Counted from the stretch's first letter, positions 7,033 through 16,321 are shown. The stretch is DNA of 64,000 bases from a virus (IMGVR_UViG_3300009370_001221:62001-126000), one strand, 5' to 3'. Program-made: numbers and translations. Notes: generated by a model not told the origin, from the sequence alone.

Positions 7033-7986
7033 TTACTGATTCTGTCTTGAGCGAATAGTTGCTAAAATATCCTCTGCTTTAGAACCGCCACTACTCTTTG
7101 GAGCTTCGGAGACACTCTCTTCTTGTTTTACTTCCTTTTCCTCAGATGCGGTAGTGGATGCTTCTGGAGCGGTGGAAGTTGTCGTTCCGTTATCTGGCTT
7201 AAACATACCAGCGGGACGGAAATACTGACCATAAAGATCAGGATCATACTGATTACCATCAACTGATGCTTCAAACATGTCTTTGATAACATTTATCGCT
7301 GTCTCTTCAGGTTTCTTTGGAAGGAAATCAGCCAAGTTCCAAAGTCCATGTTCAGTAATAGCATTCATTTCTTCTTTGTCTAACGCTCGTTCACGGCGTG
7401 ACCAAGATGATGTTGAATAATCAGAATAACCGCCTTTTGTTGTCTTTGTCAAACGAAAATCCAAACCCTGCATATAGTCAGTTGGAAGTTCCTCTAACTC
7501 AGGATCCATTAATGCTGACTTTAAGATTTGGAAAATCTGTGGACCGATAATAAATCGGCGAATGGGATTTTCTGGAACTGTGTCCTCTGCAAGGGGACTA
7601 TCCAAAACAAATCCTTGGAAAACATAAGAACGCTTTTTCCAATATTTCCGACCCATGTCCTCAAGGGATGCGTCTTTAAACCAAGTACGAACCTCAGTTA
7701 ATATTGGACAAGTTTCTCCCCACATTTCCATACAAGGAACTTGTACAAAGCAGTTTTTAGAATCAGTATCGCCTTTTACGCCTGTAAAAGGAAGCCTGAT
7801 CATAAGCCTTTCTGCCCAAAAGAACGGATTGCTCGCGTCTGCATCGGGTAGAAATCGCATTACTGCTGTGGATTGTTCTGGGATATTCCAGAATGGGTAA
7901 ATGGCGTTATCGCCACTAAAACTAGAACCGCTACTTTTATTGTCTTGTGCCTGTAGCCGCGCACGAATATCTGCTAATGATGCCAT
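7033..7986 (-). CDS. 32: gp32-like single-stranded DNA-binding protein
   Basis: A 317-residue homologue of T4 gp32 (301), which coats single-stranded DNA during replication and recombination. The core has the zinc-site region NCFVQVPCMEMWGETCPI (around 100-118) and the YWKKRSYVFQGFV and FRLTKTTKGGYSDY strands typical of the OB fold. The C-terminal 60 residues are a low-complexity acidic/serine tail (EEKEVKQEESVSEAP) for protein contacts. The gene stands alone between its own strong promoter (8053-8081) and terminator (6984-7018), so it can be expressed independently. In T4 gp32 regulates its own translation; I saw no clear pseudoknot here. Confidence 0.95.
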   Translation of the reverse strand: MASLADIRARLQAQDNKSSGSSFSGDNAIYPFWNIPEQSTAVMRFLPDADASNPFFWAERLMIRLPFTGVKGDTDSKNCFVQVPCMEMWGETCPILTEVRTWFKDASLEDMGRKYWKKRSYVFQGFVLDSPLAEDTVPENPIRRFIIGPQIFQILKSALMDPELEELPTDYMQGLDFRLTKTTKGGYSDYSTSSWSRRERALDKEEMNAITEHGLWNLADFLPKKPEETAINVIKDMFEASVDGNQYDPDLYGQYFRPAGMFKPDNGTTTSTAPEASTTASEEKEVKQEESVSEAPKSSGGSKAEDILATIRSRQNQ

Positions 7987-8052
7987 AATAATATGCCTCT
8001 TGTCTGTTATTTGCCTAAAATGTGCCTAATCATATAATACACATTAATATAC

Positions 8053-8081
8053 ATTATATGATATTGTATTTAGTTTGTCAA
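8053..8081 (-). promoter_or_regulatory. consensus sigma70 promoter of gp32
   Basis: Read leftward: TTGACA (8076-8081), exactly 17 bases, then TATAAT (8053-8058). Both hexamers are perfect matches to the bacterial housekeeping consensus and the spacing is optimal. It lies about 65 bases upstream of the gp32 ATG and points only at gp32. It implies transcription by unmodified host RNA polymerase early in infection. Confidence 0.93.
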
Positions 8082-8123
8082 TAAAAATGTGGGTGTTTTT
8101 TGGTGATTTTTGAAGATTTTATC

Positions 8124-10667
8124 TTAACCACGAAGTTGTCTAAATCTACTTACTTTATCTAGTGATTCATTTGACCGCTTATCTCGGAGTTTTTGTTTTC
8201 GATAACCTTTTAATACAACCAATCTATCTTCAAGCAACTTTCTCATAGCAGCTGTAATACCTGGTGTTCGCATATCAGCGTTTACTCTGGCTATTTCTTT
8301 ATCAATATCAGCAAGAGTCATTTTACCATAATCATAACCAAAATTATTTCTCGGAGTATCAGTAATTATATCACCACCTTCTCGATCAGTTCTACCTTGT
8401 GGTTCTTGTGCGGCACCTGCGGCACCTGCTAGACCTAAAGCACCAAGTATCGCTGTAACCCATACTGGTGCCGTCCAAATAGCAAGTGCAGTAATGCCGG
8501 CGGCGACAACCCATATGCCATACTTCACAATTAGAGCCTGCCAATCTTTGTCAGACTGAGGATTAGGATTTTGGGCTATCATAGCATTTAATTTCTGTAT
8601 ACGTTCATCAATCCTTTCTTGAAGATATGGGTTCGGGTTTTCTGAATCAGGACCATATGGTGTTGTTTGTACAAATATACCATCTTCTCCGATAGTATAC
8701 GAATCTCTAATTAGATTTTCACTGTTCGGTAAACCATTTTCAGCTATCGTTTTATCATAAGCCTTCATAAAGTTATCTTTAGTATCACCTGGTGTTGGAG
8801 GATCAATTTTAAGTTCTTCTCTAACCTTAAATATATTATTATAACGTTCTATTTGCTGTTCTATAAAAGCTTCTGTTTCTATACCAGATGCTATAGCCTG
8901 TTCGGCTAGTTTTGTGGCAAGGTCTCTTGGTATACCTTGTTGCATTAGTGCTTTTATTGCGTCAGCTCTGCGTCGATTCTCAAGTGGAGCAATTGGTTCA
9001 TCAACTGGTATTGGGCCACCTTCTGGGTCAGTTCTACCACCTACTGGTTCATCATCATCTGCATCAGAATCTGGAACGTCAGCCATGCTTATTGGTAAAT
9101 TATCTAATTCTGAATCATCTGCATCAGAATGTGGTTGCCCTTGTTTAAAGTTATCAATTGCTTTCTGAATTTCCAGTTCTATTAATCGATTTCGTTGTTC
9201 AACAGTTAAATCATCTATCTGCATAAGAGCATCAGCAATTGCCGCGGCAACTCTATCTGCCTCTTGTCTTGCAAGTTGCTCATCCATATGATCTTGCAGT
9301 TGTAAAAGAGCATCTCCTCTCGCTTTATCCACCCATTCCATATGTTCTGCTTTTGCATCTAATGGATCTGGCAGTACTTGTATAGGTTTTGCCTGATCGG
9401 GTGCATCACCTGTACCTGCCATACCAGTTGTATCACTTGGTATTACTTGTTGTATAGGTTTCTCTTTATCAGGTGCGTCACCTTTACCTGCCATACCAGT
9501 TGTGTCACTTGGTATTACTTGTATAGGTTCCGGTATTGGCTTTTGATCAGGTCCATGTACTGTCTCATGATCATGTGCTTTTGGTGGTGGAAGTGTATGA
9601 TCACTATCAGGTCCTGGATCCGGCTCATAATGAGGGGATCCAACACCAAATTTATAATCATCAATTGCCTTTTGAATTGCATATTTCCGATTTAATTCTA
9701 TTAATTTATCATCTGCTATCTTATTTTGTTTTATAACCCATGCGGCATGTGCCGCGGCAGCTGCGGCCGCAATTTTTTCTCGTTCTCCTTGTTCAACCTT
9801 TAAATCGTCCAACTGTACAAGAGCATCTTCATAAGCACGTTCTCTCTCGGCGTCTATTTTTGCCATGAACTCCGCTTTAGCAGTTAAAGCATTAGGATCA
9901 GTTTCGCGGGCACCTGCAGGTGCTGGCAAGTTACCAGAGGCATGAGCAGGGTATCCCGAAGGTGCTGGTTGTTTGTCTGGAACTGGAACTGGCAAGTTAC
10001 CAGAGGCATGAGCAGGGTATCCCGAAGGTGCTGGTTGTTTGTCTGGAACTGGAACTGGCAATGCACCAGAAGCATGAGCAGGGTATCCCGAAGGTACTTG
10101 TGTTGCCGTGTTAACCGGTGCTTGTCCTGCACCAGGAGTCCCGGGTAAGGGAGTTCCTAACGCATCTCCGAAATCGTACTTGGATGTATCAGTTTTTTTT
10201 TTGCGACGGCCAATTCTAAAGGGATTTCCTAATGCACCACCAATTATTGAACCATCTGTGGCTTTAGATTCTTTATCCCAAGCACCACCACTAGAACCTG
10301 TTTTTCCATAATTCATTATATAACGGCGAACTTTTTCAGAATATTTACCAGGGTTACTGGACGTTCCCGCAAAACCATCTTTATCATTATCAGGAAGCTT
10401 ATCCCATCTGGCTTTTAACTCAGGATATGTTTTTAATTTTAATTCTTCATCACGAGTAAGTTTTCTACGAAACTTGTAGTCTGGTTCTACACCACCAGGT
10501 CCCATGTCAGTCCCGCCTGAAAGGATGCCCAAATTACCTTGCGTACTTTGAACAGTAGTCGAGCCACCAGCGCCACCAGCGCCACCAGTTCGCTTTTGTG
10601 CTTCGGCATTTGCGTTTGTAACTGCTCGAATCACATTAGTGGTATTTGTAAACTCATCTAGAAGCAT
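8124..10667 (-). CDS. large low-complexity repeat protein, probably virion-associated
   Basis: An 847-residue protein of unknown function, last of the terminase-region operon. It starts with MLLDEF and a Gly-rich linker, then has 2.6 tandem copies of a 22-residue Pro-rich repeat (core SGYPAHASG, PVPVPDKQPAP), two copies of QVIPSDTTGMAG, and two helical blocks of related sequence (LVQLDDLKVEQ...AIQKAIDDYKFG and LMQIDDLTVEQ...IQKAIDNFKQG). A hydrophobic stretch (YGIWVVAAGITALAIWTAPVWVTAILGALGLAGA) near 720-755 could span a membrane. The C-terminus is basic and helical. The start has GGAGTAAATTA upstream. It could be an internal head or ejected protein; this is inference from position and composition. 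Confidence 0.75.
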   Translation of the reverse strand: MLLDEFTNTTNVIRAVTNANAEAQKRTGGAGGAGGSTTVQSTQGNLGILSGGTDMGPGGVEPDYKFRRKLTRDEELKLKTYPELKARWDKLPDNDKDGFAGTSSNPGKYSEKVRRYIMNYGKTGSSGGAWDKESKATDGSIIGGALGNPFRIGRRKKKTDTSKYDFGDALGTPLPGTPGAGQAPVNTATQVPSGYPAHASGALPVPVPDKQPAPSGYPAHASGNLPVPVPDKQPAPSGYPAHASGNLPAPAGARETDPNALTAKAEFMAKIDAERERAYEDALVQLDDLKVEQGEREKIAAAAAAAHAAWVIKQNKIADDKLIELNRKYAIQKAIDDYKFGVGSPHYEPDPGPDSDHTLPPPKAHDHETVHGPDQKPIPEPIQVIPSDTTGMAGKGDAPDKEKPIQQVIPSDTTGMAGTGDAPDQAKPIQVLPDPLDAKAEHMEWVDKARGDALLQLQDHMDEQLARQEADRVAAAIADALMQIDDLTVEQRNRLIELEIQKAIDNFKQGQPHSDADDSELDNLPISMADVPDSDADDDEPVGGRTDPEGGPIPVDEPIAPLENRRRADAIKALMQQGIPRDLATKLAEQAIASGIETEAFIEQQIERYNNIFKVREELKIDPPTPGDTKDNFMKAYDKTIAENGLPNSENLIRDSYTIGEDGIFVQTTPYGPDSENPNPYLQERIDERIQKLNAMIAQNPNPQSDKDWQALIVKYGIWVVAAGITALAIWTAPVWVTAILGALGLAGAAGAAQEPQGRTDREGGDIITDTPRNNFGYDYGKMTLADIDKEIARVNADMRTPGITAAMRKLLEDRLVVLKGYRKQKLRDKRSNESLDKVSRFRQLRG
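9925..10096. repeat. 66-bp tandem repeat within the 847-residue gene
   Basis: Two successive identical 66-base units (9925-9990 and 9991-10056) are followed by a partial third (10057-10096) with a few changes. Each unit encodes 22 residues of the Pro-rich SGYPAHASG repeat. Identity at the DNA level, including synonymous positions, indicates recent expansion, so copy number may vary between related phages. Confidence 0.9.
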
Positions 10668-10671
10668 TAAT

Positions 10672-12060
10672 TTACTCCACAGTAATTAACTTTTCTTCTA
10701 AATCATCAACAATATCATCTGCCCACTTATCTACTAATTCTGATTCGTCAATTACCCTGTAATCTTCTGTTTGGAGGTGCCTTACATGCTCTGCATACTC
10801 TGCATCTTCAGCAATACGTCCTAAATCACTTACATATTTTTTAGCCAATTGAACTGCTAACGCACTTTCTTCTGACTCTGTAAGTTCTTGGTTAAGATGT
10901 TTTTGTGCAAACTCTTTAATAATATTATTATCTACAATACGTGTGCTAATATCTTCTAATGCCGCTTGTACTAAACCTCTAACATCTGAATGTTGTATTG
11001 AGCGTGCTAATGCGTCACGATCTAATGAATTTTCTAATACTAAATTACCACTTTCAACAAACTCTTTAATTTGGTCTAAAGTATTTGCTTTGTTTTCCAT
11101 TGCAGTTTTGTAGATGCTGTTAATGAGTGGTAGGGATTCAAAAACATTATCATCATGCTTCTTTACAGTAAAACGGTCTTTCATTTCATCCAAATCATCT
11201 TCAGATAATGTCACTTCTACTGGGTCAAAACCTTCAGCAAAGTTGGCATAACCACGGCGTGAAGTCATTCTAGTTAAGTCCTGTCTAATGTTGTTATACG
11301 CATCGCGTACACTTTCTACAATATCAACAGTATCCTCATTAACTAGTTTATTTCGTTTACTATAATTGATAAAATTTTTCAACTGTCCCATTTGATCCAC
11401 TGTATTAGTAATATGTGTGCCAATATCATCGTGTAATTGCCCACCTTCACTAACGTGCCTTGCAGCTGCTCTTGCGCCTAGTAAGTTTTTAAATGGTAAA
11501 AGCATACGTTCGCCGTCAGTATTTTCAATAAAAATTTTGCTAATGTGTCTACTGCGTGAACCTCTAACGTCCTCATCTACAGGGCGTTTATGCCTTACAA
11601 TAATTTTTGCTGTTTCGCCTAAATCTTGGTAACTGCTTTTAATGCTACCGTACATTTTGCCTTCGTTCATATCAGAATCCCTAAATTCTTGTTGTTGTGT
11701 GCGTAAAAACTCAAAGTCCTTACGTTCTAGATTAGATTTTGTAATATCTCTTACGTCAAATGTCATTAACCGCCTCTTTGCAAACTGACGCATTTCACGT
11801 AAAAAATTATACCACTGTTGTTTATTTTCACCCAAACTTTCTGTCAACTCTTTGTTATAAAACAATTTAAAATGATCATCAACTAAACTAATGGTCACAG
11901 AACCAACATCTGTTCCTTCAGATTCAAACGTAAAATCAAAAAAGCGAGCTTGTTCTGGATCTAGTGTTTTTATAGCACTAGCATCACCAATCTGCAATGT
12001 TGGATATGCCGACCTTAATTTATTAAATAAATCTTCTGCAATGTGTTCTATTTCTTTCAT
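10672..12060 (-). CDS. conserved marine T4-like phage protein, probably structural
   Basis: A 462-residue, largely helical, charged protein. Its N-terminus (IEHIAEDLFNKLRSAYP, then LGENKQQWYNFLREMRQFAKRRLMTFDVRDITKSNL) is of a type I know from marine T4-like phages as an uncharacterised virion-associated protein. The middle has an ISKIFIENTDGERMLLPFKNLLGARAAARH segment resembling that family. No enzyme motif is seen. It lies directly after gp17, with an exact TATAAATA element in the 17-base gap, and its stop is 4 bases before the next gene. A structural or DNA-packaging accessory role is inferred from position only. Confidence 0.75.
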   Translation of the reverse strand: MKEIEHIAEDLFNKLRSAYPTLQIGDASAIKTLDPEQARFFDFTFESEGTDVGSVTISLVDDHFKLFYNKELTESLGENKQQWYNFLREMRQFAKRRLMTFDVRDITKSNLERKDFEFLRTQQQEFRDSDMNEGKMYGSIKSSYQDLGETAKIIVRHKRPVDEDVRGSRSRHISKIFIENTDGERMLLPFKNLLGARAAARHVSEGGQLHDDIGTHITNTVDQMGQLKNFINYSKRNKLVNEDTVDIVESVRDAYNNIRQDLTRMTSRRGYANFAEGFDPVEVTLSEDDLDEMKDRFTVKKHDDNVFESLPLINSIYKTAMENKANTLDQIKEFVESGNLVLENSLDRDALARSIQHSDVRGLVQAALEDISTRIVDNNIIKEFAQKHLNQELTESEESALAVQLAKKYVSDLGRIAEDAEYAEHVRHLQTEDYRVIDESELVDKWADDIVDDLEEKLITVE

Positions 12061-12069
12061 AACTTATAG

Positions 12070-12077
12070 TATTTATA
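12070..12077 (-). promoter_or_regulatory. T4 late promoter TATAAATA
   Basis: An exact T4 late element, read leftward, is squeezed between the gp17 stop (12078) and the ATG at 12060, nine bases from that ATG. With the T4 geometry the mRNA leader would be only about four bases. No Shine-Dalgarno sequence is present. Confidence 0.65.
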
Positions 12078-13661
12078 TTAAACTATTATAAAAGGCATCG
12101 GCATATCATGCTCTTGATCTAAACCATCTTTAAGTCTGTCAAATAAATTAATATCCCATTGCCTTACTTCATAACTCATCCGTATTATTAATAATGTAGC
12201 AGAAACCAAATCATCCGTTTCACCGTCTTTAGCGGCATAACTTTGCCCACGGGCAATATATGTTTTTAGTTCTGATATTAAATTCTTACTTCTTAACTTT
12301 ATCTTGTCTGTTTCAACAAGATTTTTTAACCTACTACATGCTAATAATTTGTTTTTATGGGTAGTATTAAACCCCTTCCTATAACGTTTTGTATTACCAT
12401 GCTTACGAGTTTCTGTTAAAAATACACCACCAAATTGCTGTTCACCCATATCATCAATAACTACAAGTGCCGCTTCACCTAATGTATTATTTTCTATACT
12501 ATACCAAACGGCCGGGTTTGATTCATCTCTGTGATCTATCTCATCTGCAATATAATTAGTAATATCCCGTAATATTTTTACTTGTCCTTGAACTGGTGTT
12601 TTGTTATGCATCCATTCAGCAACTTGTTTCATAGTTGGTATTTCAAACACTTGAATGGCGGCATTATCTCCGCCTGTTCCTAAACTTGGATCAAGTGACA
12701 CCAAATAATTATGTCCTTTTCTAGGTTTATCAAACCACCTAACTTGTCCATGTTTTTCTAATACATCAGTTGGACGCAACATTGACAATGCCCTAGAGTC
12801 TATTAATGTTTCATCATTAATAAGAAACTCACAATCATGCTCTCTAGCGAAACGTTCAGCACCAATGCGTCCCATTTCTTCCGCTTTCCACTGAGCATCA
12901 CGCTCTGGATGTTCATTCCAGTATGACCTAAAAGCAAAAAATCCGTTGCGTCCTACAGTAGTTTCGTTACCTTCATCATCTATAGTTTTATTTGCTTGGC
13001 GCCAAATCATAGCAAACTGATCTTCATCACTGTTTGGCGTTGATGTTATTATTGCTTTACCGCCTGTTGCTAATGTAGGTGAAATACTTGTCCAAAACTC
13101 TCTCGCAATGCTGGGTTTTACAAACGCAAACTCGTCTAAATATAGCATACTGAGTGCCATACCACGTCCAGTGTTTTCAGTAGTTGTTGTACTGACAATT
13201 CTACTGCCATTATCAAAGTCTATGCTACCTTTGTTATAACTATACACACCTGGGCGTATATGATCTGGCACGTCTTCATACGAATATCGTATACGTTGCA
13301 TAATCTCTTGGGAACCTGCATATTTGTGTGCGGCAATTAGTATTGCACTATCAGGTATAAACATAGCATACCACAATATATAACCTGCGGCAGTTGTAGT
13401 TTTACCTGTTTGCCGTGGCATTAAATTTATACTAAATCTATTATCATGATAACTTGCTAATAATCTTGTTTGATAGTCAAACGCTTTATACGGAATACGG
13501 CCGCGTCGCGGATGTTGTATCCAAAAATAATTGTTTATAAAATGACCAGGACCAGTCGCCAAATCTGCACATTTTGCCAACTCCAATAGTTGATCATCAG
13601 TATATTTTTCTTTTGCGTGTGCTCGCTTGACTAAATTGCCATCGAGAGATTTATTGGCCAT
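12078..13661 (-). CDS. 17: terminase large subunit gp17
   Basis: A 527-residue packaging motor: ATPase plus headful nuclease. Residues 79-90 (NLMPRQTGKTTT) are the Walker A of T4-type terminases, and MLYLDEFAF (172-180) is Walker B with the catalytic glutamate. The ITSTPNSDED segment is the coupling motif. The nuclease domain starts near 320: LVSLDPSLGTGGDN gives the first acidic residue, and GETDDLVSATLL near the end gives the last. Length is slightly under T4 gp17 (610). It lies 24 bases downstream of a 53-residue gene. There is no ribosome site; GTTAAATA lies five bases before the ATG. gp16 is about 4.5 kb upstream on the same strand. Confidence 0.97.
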   Translation of the reverse strand: MANKSLDGNLVKRAHAKEKYTDDQLLELAKCADLATGPGHFINNYFWIQHPRRGRIPYKAFDYQTRLLASYHDNRFSINLMPRQTGKTTTAAGYILWYAMFIPDSAILIAAHKYAGSQEIMQRIRYSYEDVPDHIRPGVYSYNKGSIDFDNGSRIVSTTTTENTGRGMALSMLYLDEFAFVKPSIAREFWTSISPTLATGGKAIITSTPNSDEDQFAMIWRQANKTIDDEGNETTVGRNGFFAFRSYWNEHPERDAQWKAEEMGRIGAERFAREHDCEFLINDETLIDSRALSMLRPTDVLEKHGQVRWFDKPRKGHNYLVSLDPSLGTGGDNAAIQVFEIPTMKQVAEWMHNKTPVQGQVKILRDITNYIADEIDHRDESNPAVWYSIENNTLGEAALVVIDDMGEQQFGGVFLTETRKHGNTKRYRKGFNTTHKNKLLACSRLKNLVETDKIKLRSKNLISELKTYIARGQSYAAKDGETDDLVSATLLIIRMSYEVRQWDINLFDRLKDGLDQEHDMPMPFIIV

Positions 13662-13666
13662 ACTAC

Positions 13667-13674
13667 TATTTAAC
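13667..13674 (-). promoter_or_regulatory. late-type promoter abutting gp17 ATG (GTTAAATA)
   Basis: Read leftward the sequence is GTTAAATA-GTAGT-ATG. The element shares TAAATA with the T4 late consensus and is five bases from the start codon. It lies in non-coding sequence after the 53-residue gene. The gp16 start has almost the same 16 bases (GTTAAATAGTATTATG). Confidence 0.5.
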
Positions 13675-13685
13675 AGGGAAAACGG

Positions 13686-13847
13686 TTAAGATTTCTTTTT
13701 CTTGGACTTATTGTAGGATGCCCAAGCAATGCGGTAAGCGGCGGGACAGTCTTTCTTCCCGCCGCATAATTTCTTTTTTAATGCTAATACTTGTTTTTCA
13801 CGACCCGGAGGTGCTTTTTCAACAAGTAATACTTCATTTATAAGCAT
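13686..13847 (-). CDS. 53-residue basic protein with CGGKKDCPAAYRIAWASYNK motif
   Basis: A short gene of 53 residues filling the gap between the 612-residue gene (5 bases upstream) and gp17 (24 bases downstream). It starts MLINEVLLVEKAPPGRE, has two cysteines in KLCGGKKDCPAAYRIAW and ends in a lysine run. The two cysteines, aromatic helix and basic tail suggest a folded, nucleic-acid- or capsid-associated peptide. The C-terminal motif looks like one found at the ends of other marine phage proteins, but I do not know a function. Tight packing in the operon supports it as real. Confidence 0.7.
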   Translation of the reverse strand: MLINEVLLVEKAPPGREKQVLALKKKLCGGKKDCPAAYRIAWASYNKSKKKKS

Positions 13848-13852
13848 TAACT

Positions 13853-15691
13853 TTAATTTTCTCTACCGCCTTCTCTGCCTTTTGATTTAATCGGCCTTGT
13901 AAAAACAGGATCTACGTGACCTGGGCCACCTCCCATTTCTGCACCAGTTCTACCACCAACTTTCTTACCAGATCCATATTTTGGATTATTAGAATCTCCT
14001 GGACCATATCTTGGTTCTGGTTTTTTAAATACTTTGAGTGGCTTACGGATTAAATTACCGTCATCATCATAATCATCATCTGTGTAACTACCAGCTGGAC
14101 CTGATTCTCTACCACCACCTTGGCCTCTTTCTCTTGCCGATCGCTCTGCTTGGCGTCTCGCCATCGCAGCTTGCTGTTCAGCACTCCATGAACCACCTGA
14201 AAGTTTTACTATATCTTTTAATTGTGAATCAGTACTTGAATCATCACCTGCTGGCTGGTCCGTCCACTTCGGCTCCCGCATTATTTGACCTAATACTTCT
14301 GGTGCAATTTCTTTGTCACCGTCACCAATTGGAGTGCCTACTACTTCTGGTCCAGGTGGTAGTGCAGTAGTAATAGCATATCCATCCTCTCCATCACCAG
14401 CACCGGCGCGATTTGGATCATTTGGACCACCTACTTCAAAAGCACCACTTCCTGTCCATGTATGCTCACTTCCAGATGGATGGCCACCTGCTCTTGCGGC
14501 TTTTAGTGAAGGATAACCGGCTTCCCTAGCTGCGGCCATTCTTGCTTGTAGTCCTTCTGCTCTGGCTCTAATACCAGGAGTTCGTGGATTGTATGGCCCA
14601 CTAGGTGCACCGCCACCACTATTTTCACGACCAACTTGTTTTTCTGCTTTACCAAATACTTTAATTTCACGGCCAGGTTTAAGCTTTGTGTAATCCACGT
14701 TACCATCGGCGTCTAATTCATAATCATCAGCTGTATGACTACCTGTTGGACCTGATTCACGACCACTATGTTTTTCTGCTTTACCAAATACGTTAAGTGG
14801 AGTACCAATAAAATTGCCATCATCATCATAATCAGCATCTGTAAAACTGCCTGCTGGACCTGATTCTCTACCACCTTCCTTTGACGCTCTGGCTTGTTGT
14901 CTAGCTGCCATCGCGGCTTGACCTTCTGGACTCCAAGGATCTGGCTCATTTGCTTGTTGTGCGGCTAATTGTTTTTTCAATGCGGCAATTTGTGCTTGTA
15001 ATTCGGCAGTTGTTGCTTCTGTAACAACGGTTGATCCATCACCATTAATGGAATCTATACTGTCCACTAATTTTCTTATATCATTCATATTTTTGTTCTC
15101 AATAATTTTTTCTTCGGGACAGGGTTTCTTTTTCTTCATTTTACCTGCGGCTTCTTCTACTTCTTCTTCGTCAAGCTCTTCTTCTTCAACAATCTCAATA
15201 CTAGTATCTTGCTTCTTCCATGGACTTACTAACTCAACGTCTTCTGTTATTTCTTCTTCCATATCTTCTGCTAGAAAGTTTTCCCATTTTTCTCGAAGTT
15301 TGCCTTCTGCTTCTTCCAAAGCCATTGGATTATCGCCACCATTTACTTTTGGATAAGTTTTCTTTACTTTGTGTAAATCATTACCAGTTTGTGTAATTTC
15401 TTCTGGAGAATATACTACTTCAGTTGCGCCATTTGGTTCATTATCCCAACTATCTCCTTCCGCAACATGCTCATCACCTTCATGCATACCGCCACACACA
15501 TCACAAGAGCCGTGCTCTTCGTGTGCTGGTGCTTCAGGTGCGCTAAGAGCAACTGGATGGCCTCCTTGCATTCCTGCCAATTGCAATATATCTGCAAGTT
15601 GTGCTGGGTTACTTGTGCTAATATTAGTTGAAGCGTGGTCGCCATTTTCGCCACTTGTTGTAATACTTAAATTATATTTTGTACCTTCCAT
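13853..15691 (-). CDS. 612-residue disordered repeat protein, probably virion-associated
   Basis: Unknown function. The N-terminus (KYNLSITTSGENG, STSNPAQLADILQLAGM) is followed by a likely metal-binding CDVCGGMHEGDEH and a very acidic section (EEEELDEEEVEEAAG) with an MKKKKPCPEEK patch. A coiled-coil (TTAELQAQIAALKKQLAAQQ) lies near 230. Then come at least three copies of GGRESGPAGS-[YF]TD-DYDDDGN-...-VFGKAEK, Gly-rich and probably unfolded. The N-terminal LADILQLAG motif and cysteine cluster occur in other marine phage structural proteins. It begins within 2 bases of the end of the preceding gene. It resembles the 847-residue protein in composition, and both may be internal head proteins (inference). 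Confidence 0.75.
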   Translation of the reverse strand: MEGTKYNLSITTSGENGDHASTNISTSNPAQLADILQLAGMQGGHPVALSAPEAPAHEEHGSCDVCGGMHEGDEHVAEGDSWDNEPNGATEVVYSPEEITQTGNDLHKVKKTYPKVNGGDNPMALEEAEGKLREKWENFLAEDMEEEITEDVELVSPWKKQDTSIEIVEEEELDEEEVEEAAGKMKKKKPCPEEKIIENKNMNDIRKLVDSIDSINGDGSTVVTEATTAELQAQIAALKKQLAAQQANEPDPWSPEGQAAMAARQQARASKEGGRESGPAGSFTDADYDDDGNFIGTPLNVFGKAEKHSGRESGPTGSHTADDYELDADGNVDYTKLKPGREIKVFGKAEKQVGRENSGGGAPSGPYNPRTPGIRARAEGLQARMAAAREAGYPSLKAARAGGHPSGSEHTWTGSGAFEVGGPNDPNRAGAGDGEDGYAITTALPPGPEVVGTPIGDGDKEIAPEVLGQIMREPKWTDQPAGDDSSTDSQLKDIVKLSGGSWSAEQQAAMARRQAERSARERGQGGGRESGPAGSYTDDDYDDDGNLIRKPLKVFKKPEPRYGPGDSNNPKYGSGKKVGGRTGAEMGGGPGHVDPVFTRPIKSKGREGGREN

Positions 15692-15692
15692 T

Positions 15693-16295
15693 TTAATTAC
15701 TTCCTACTGGTGATTTTGTACCTTGTGGAGCTTTAAGAAACTCATCTGGATCATGCTCAATTTCACTACTTGGATCCTTTGCAAAATTAATCATATCAAA
15801 CAATCTGCCTTTACGTTTTTTATCTTCTGTATCTAGCATTGCATCAACGTGCTCTTGTCCTGCTACAGCATCGCCATCACTATCTTCATAATCACTATCT
15901 AATAGAGATTCTGGCTTTGCGTCTGGATCTTTATCTTCAATTGCTTTTTGATCCTTGTCATTTTGTACTTCTTCAGGATGATTTGGACTACGCACTACAA
16001 TGTGACTTTGCGGAACACCCAACTTATTGTGTAAATAAGAGGTCAATGTGTCTGGAGTTGTAGGATATTCTAATACAATATCTACAATGTGTATCTCGCC
16101 TGCTGGCAAGTTACCAAAGTCCATTGGATGCTTTTGCATAATTGTTTTAGTTGCTTTGGATACGCTTTTTACACCATATCTATCTAGGCAACTTTCGAGA
16201 GCATCTAGGTGATCATCTGTAATATCTACAGCAAATTTTAACCTAAAAGGATACTCTGTCTTTGCTTCTGTTATATATGTTTTCAAACTTTTCAT
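15693..16295 (-). CDS. conserved marine phage hypothetical protein
   Basis: A 200-residue protein. The first 105 residues look like a folded alpha/beta domain: SLKTYITEAKTEYPFRLKFAVDI, then EIHIVDIVLEYPTTPDTLTSYLHNKLGVPQSHIVVRSPN, a pattern I know from uncharacterised virion-region proteins of marine phages. The second half is acidic and Asp/Glu-rich (SDYEDSDGDAVAGQEHVD) and ends in EFLKAPQGTKSPVG. No enzyme motif. It precedes the 612-residue gene by 1 base. The start at 16295 has little ribosome-site complementarity. Confidence 0.72.
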   Translation of the reverse strand: MKSLKTYITEAKTEYPFRLKFAVDITDDHLDALESCLDRYGVKSVSKATKTIMQKHPMDFGNLPAGEIHIVDIVLEYPTTPDTLTSYLHNKLGVPQSHIVVRSPNHPEEVQNDKDQKAIEDKDPDAKPESLLDSDYEDSDGDAVAGQEHVDAMLDTEDKKRKGRLFDMINFAKDPSSEIEHDPDEFLKAPQGTKSPVGSN

Positions 16296-16321
16296 AATAT
16301 TGGCCCATTAAGGTATTATAC

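Noticed and set aside
15048-15713. Rightward Ser-rich frames opposite the 612-residue gene
   Set aside because: They mirror the Glu-rich and Lys-rich codons of the real gene and give unnatural Ser/Phe runs; no start signals.
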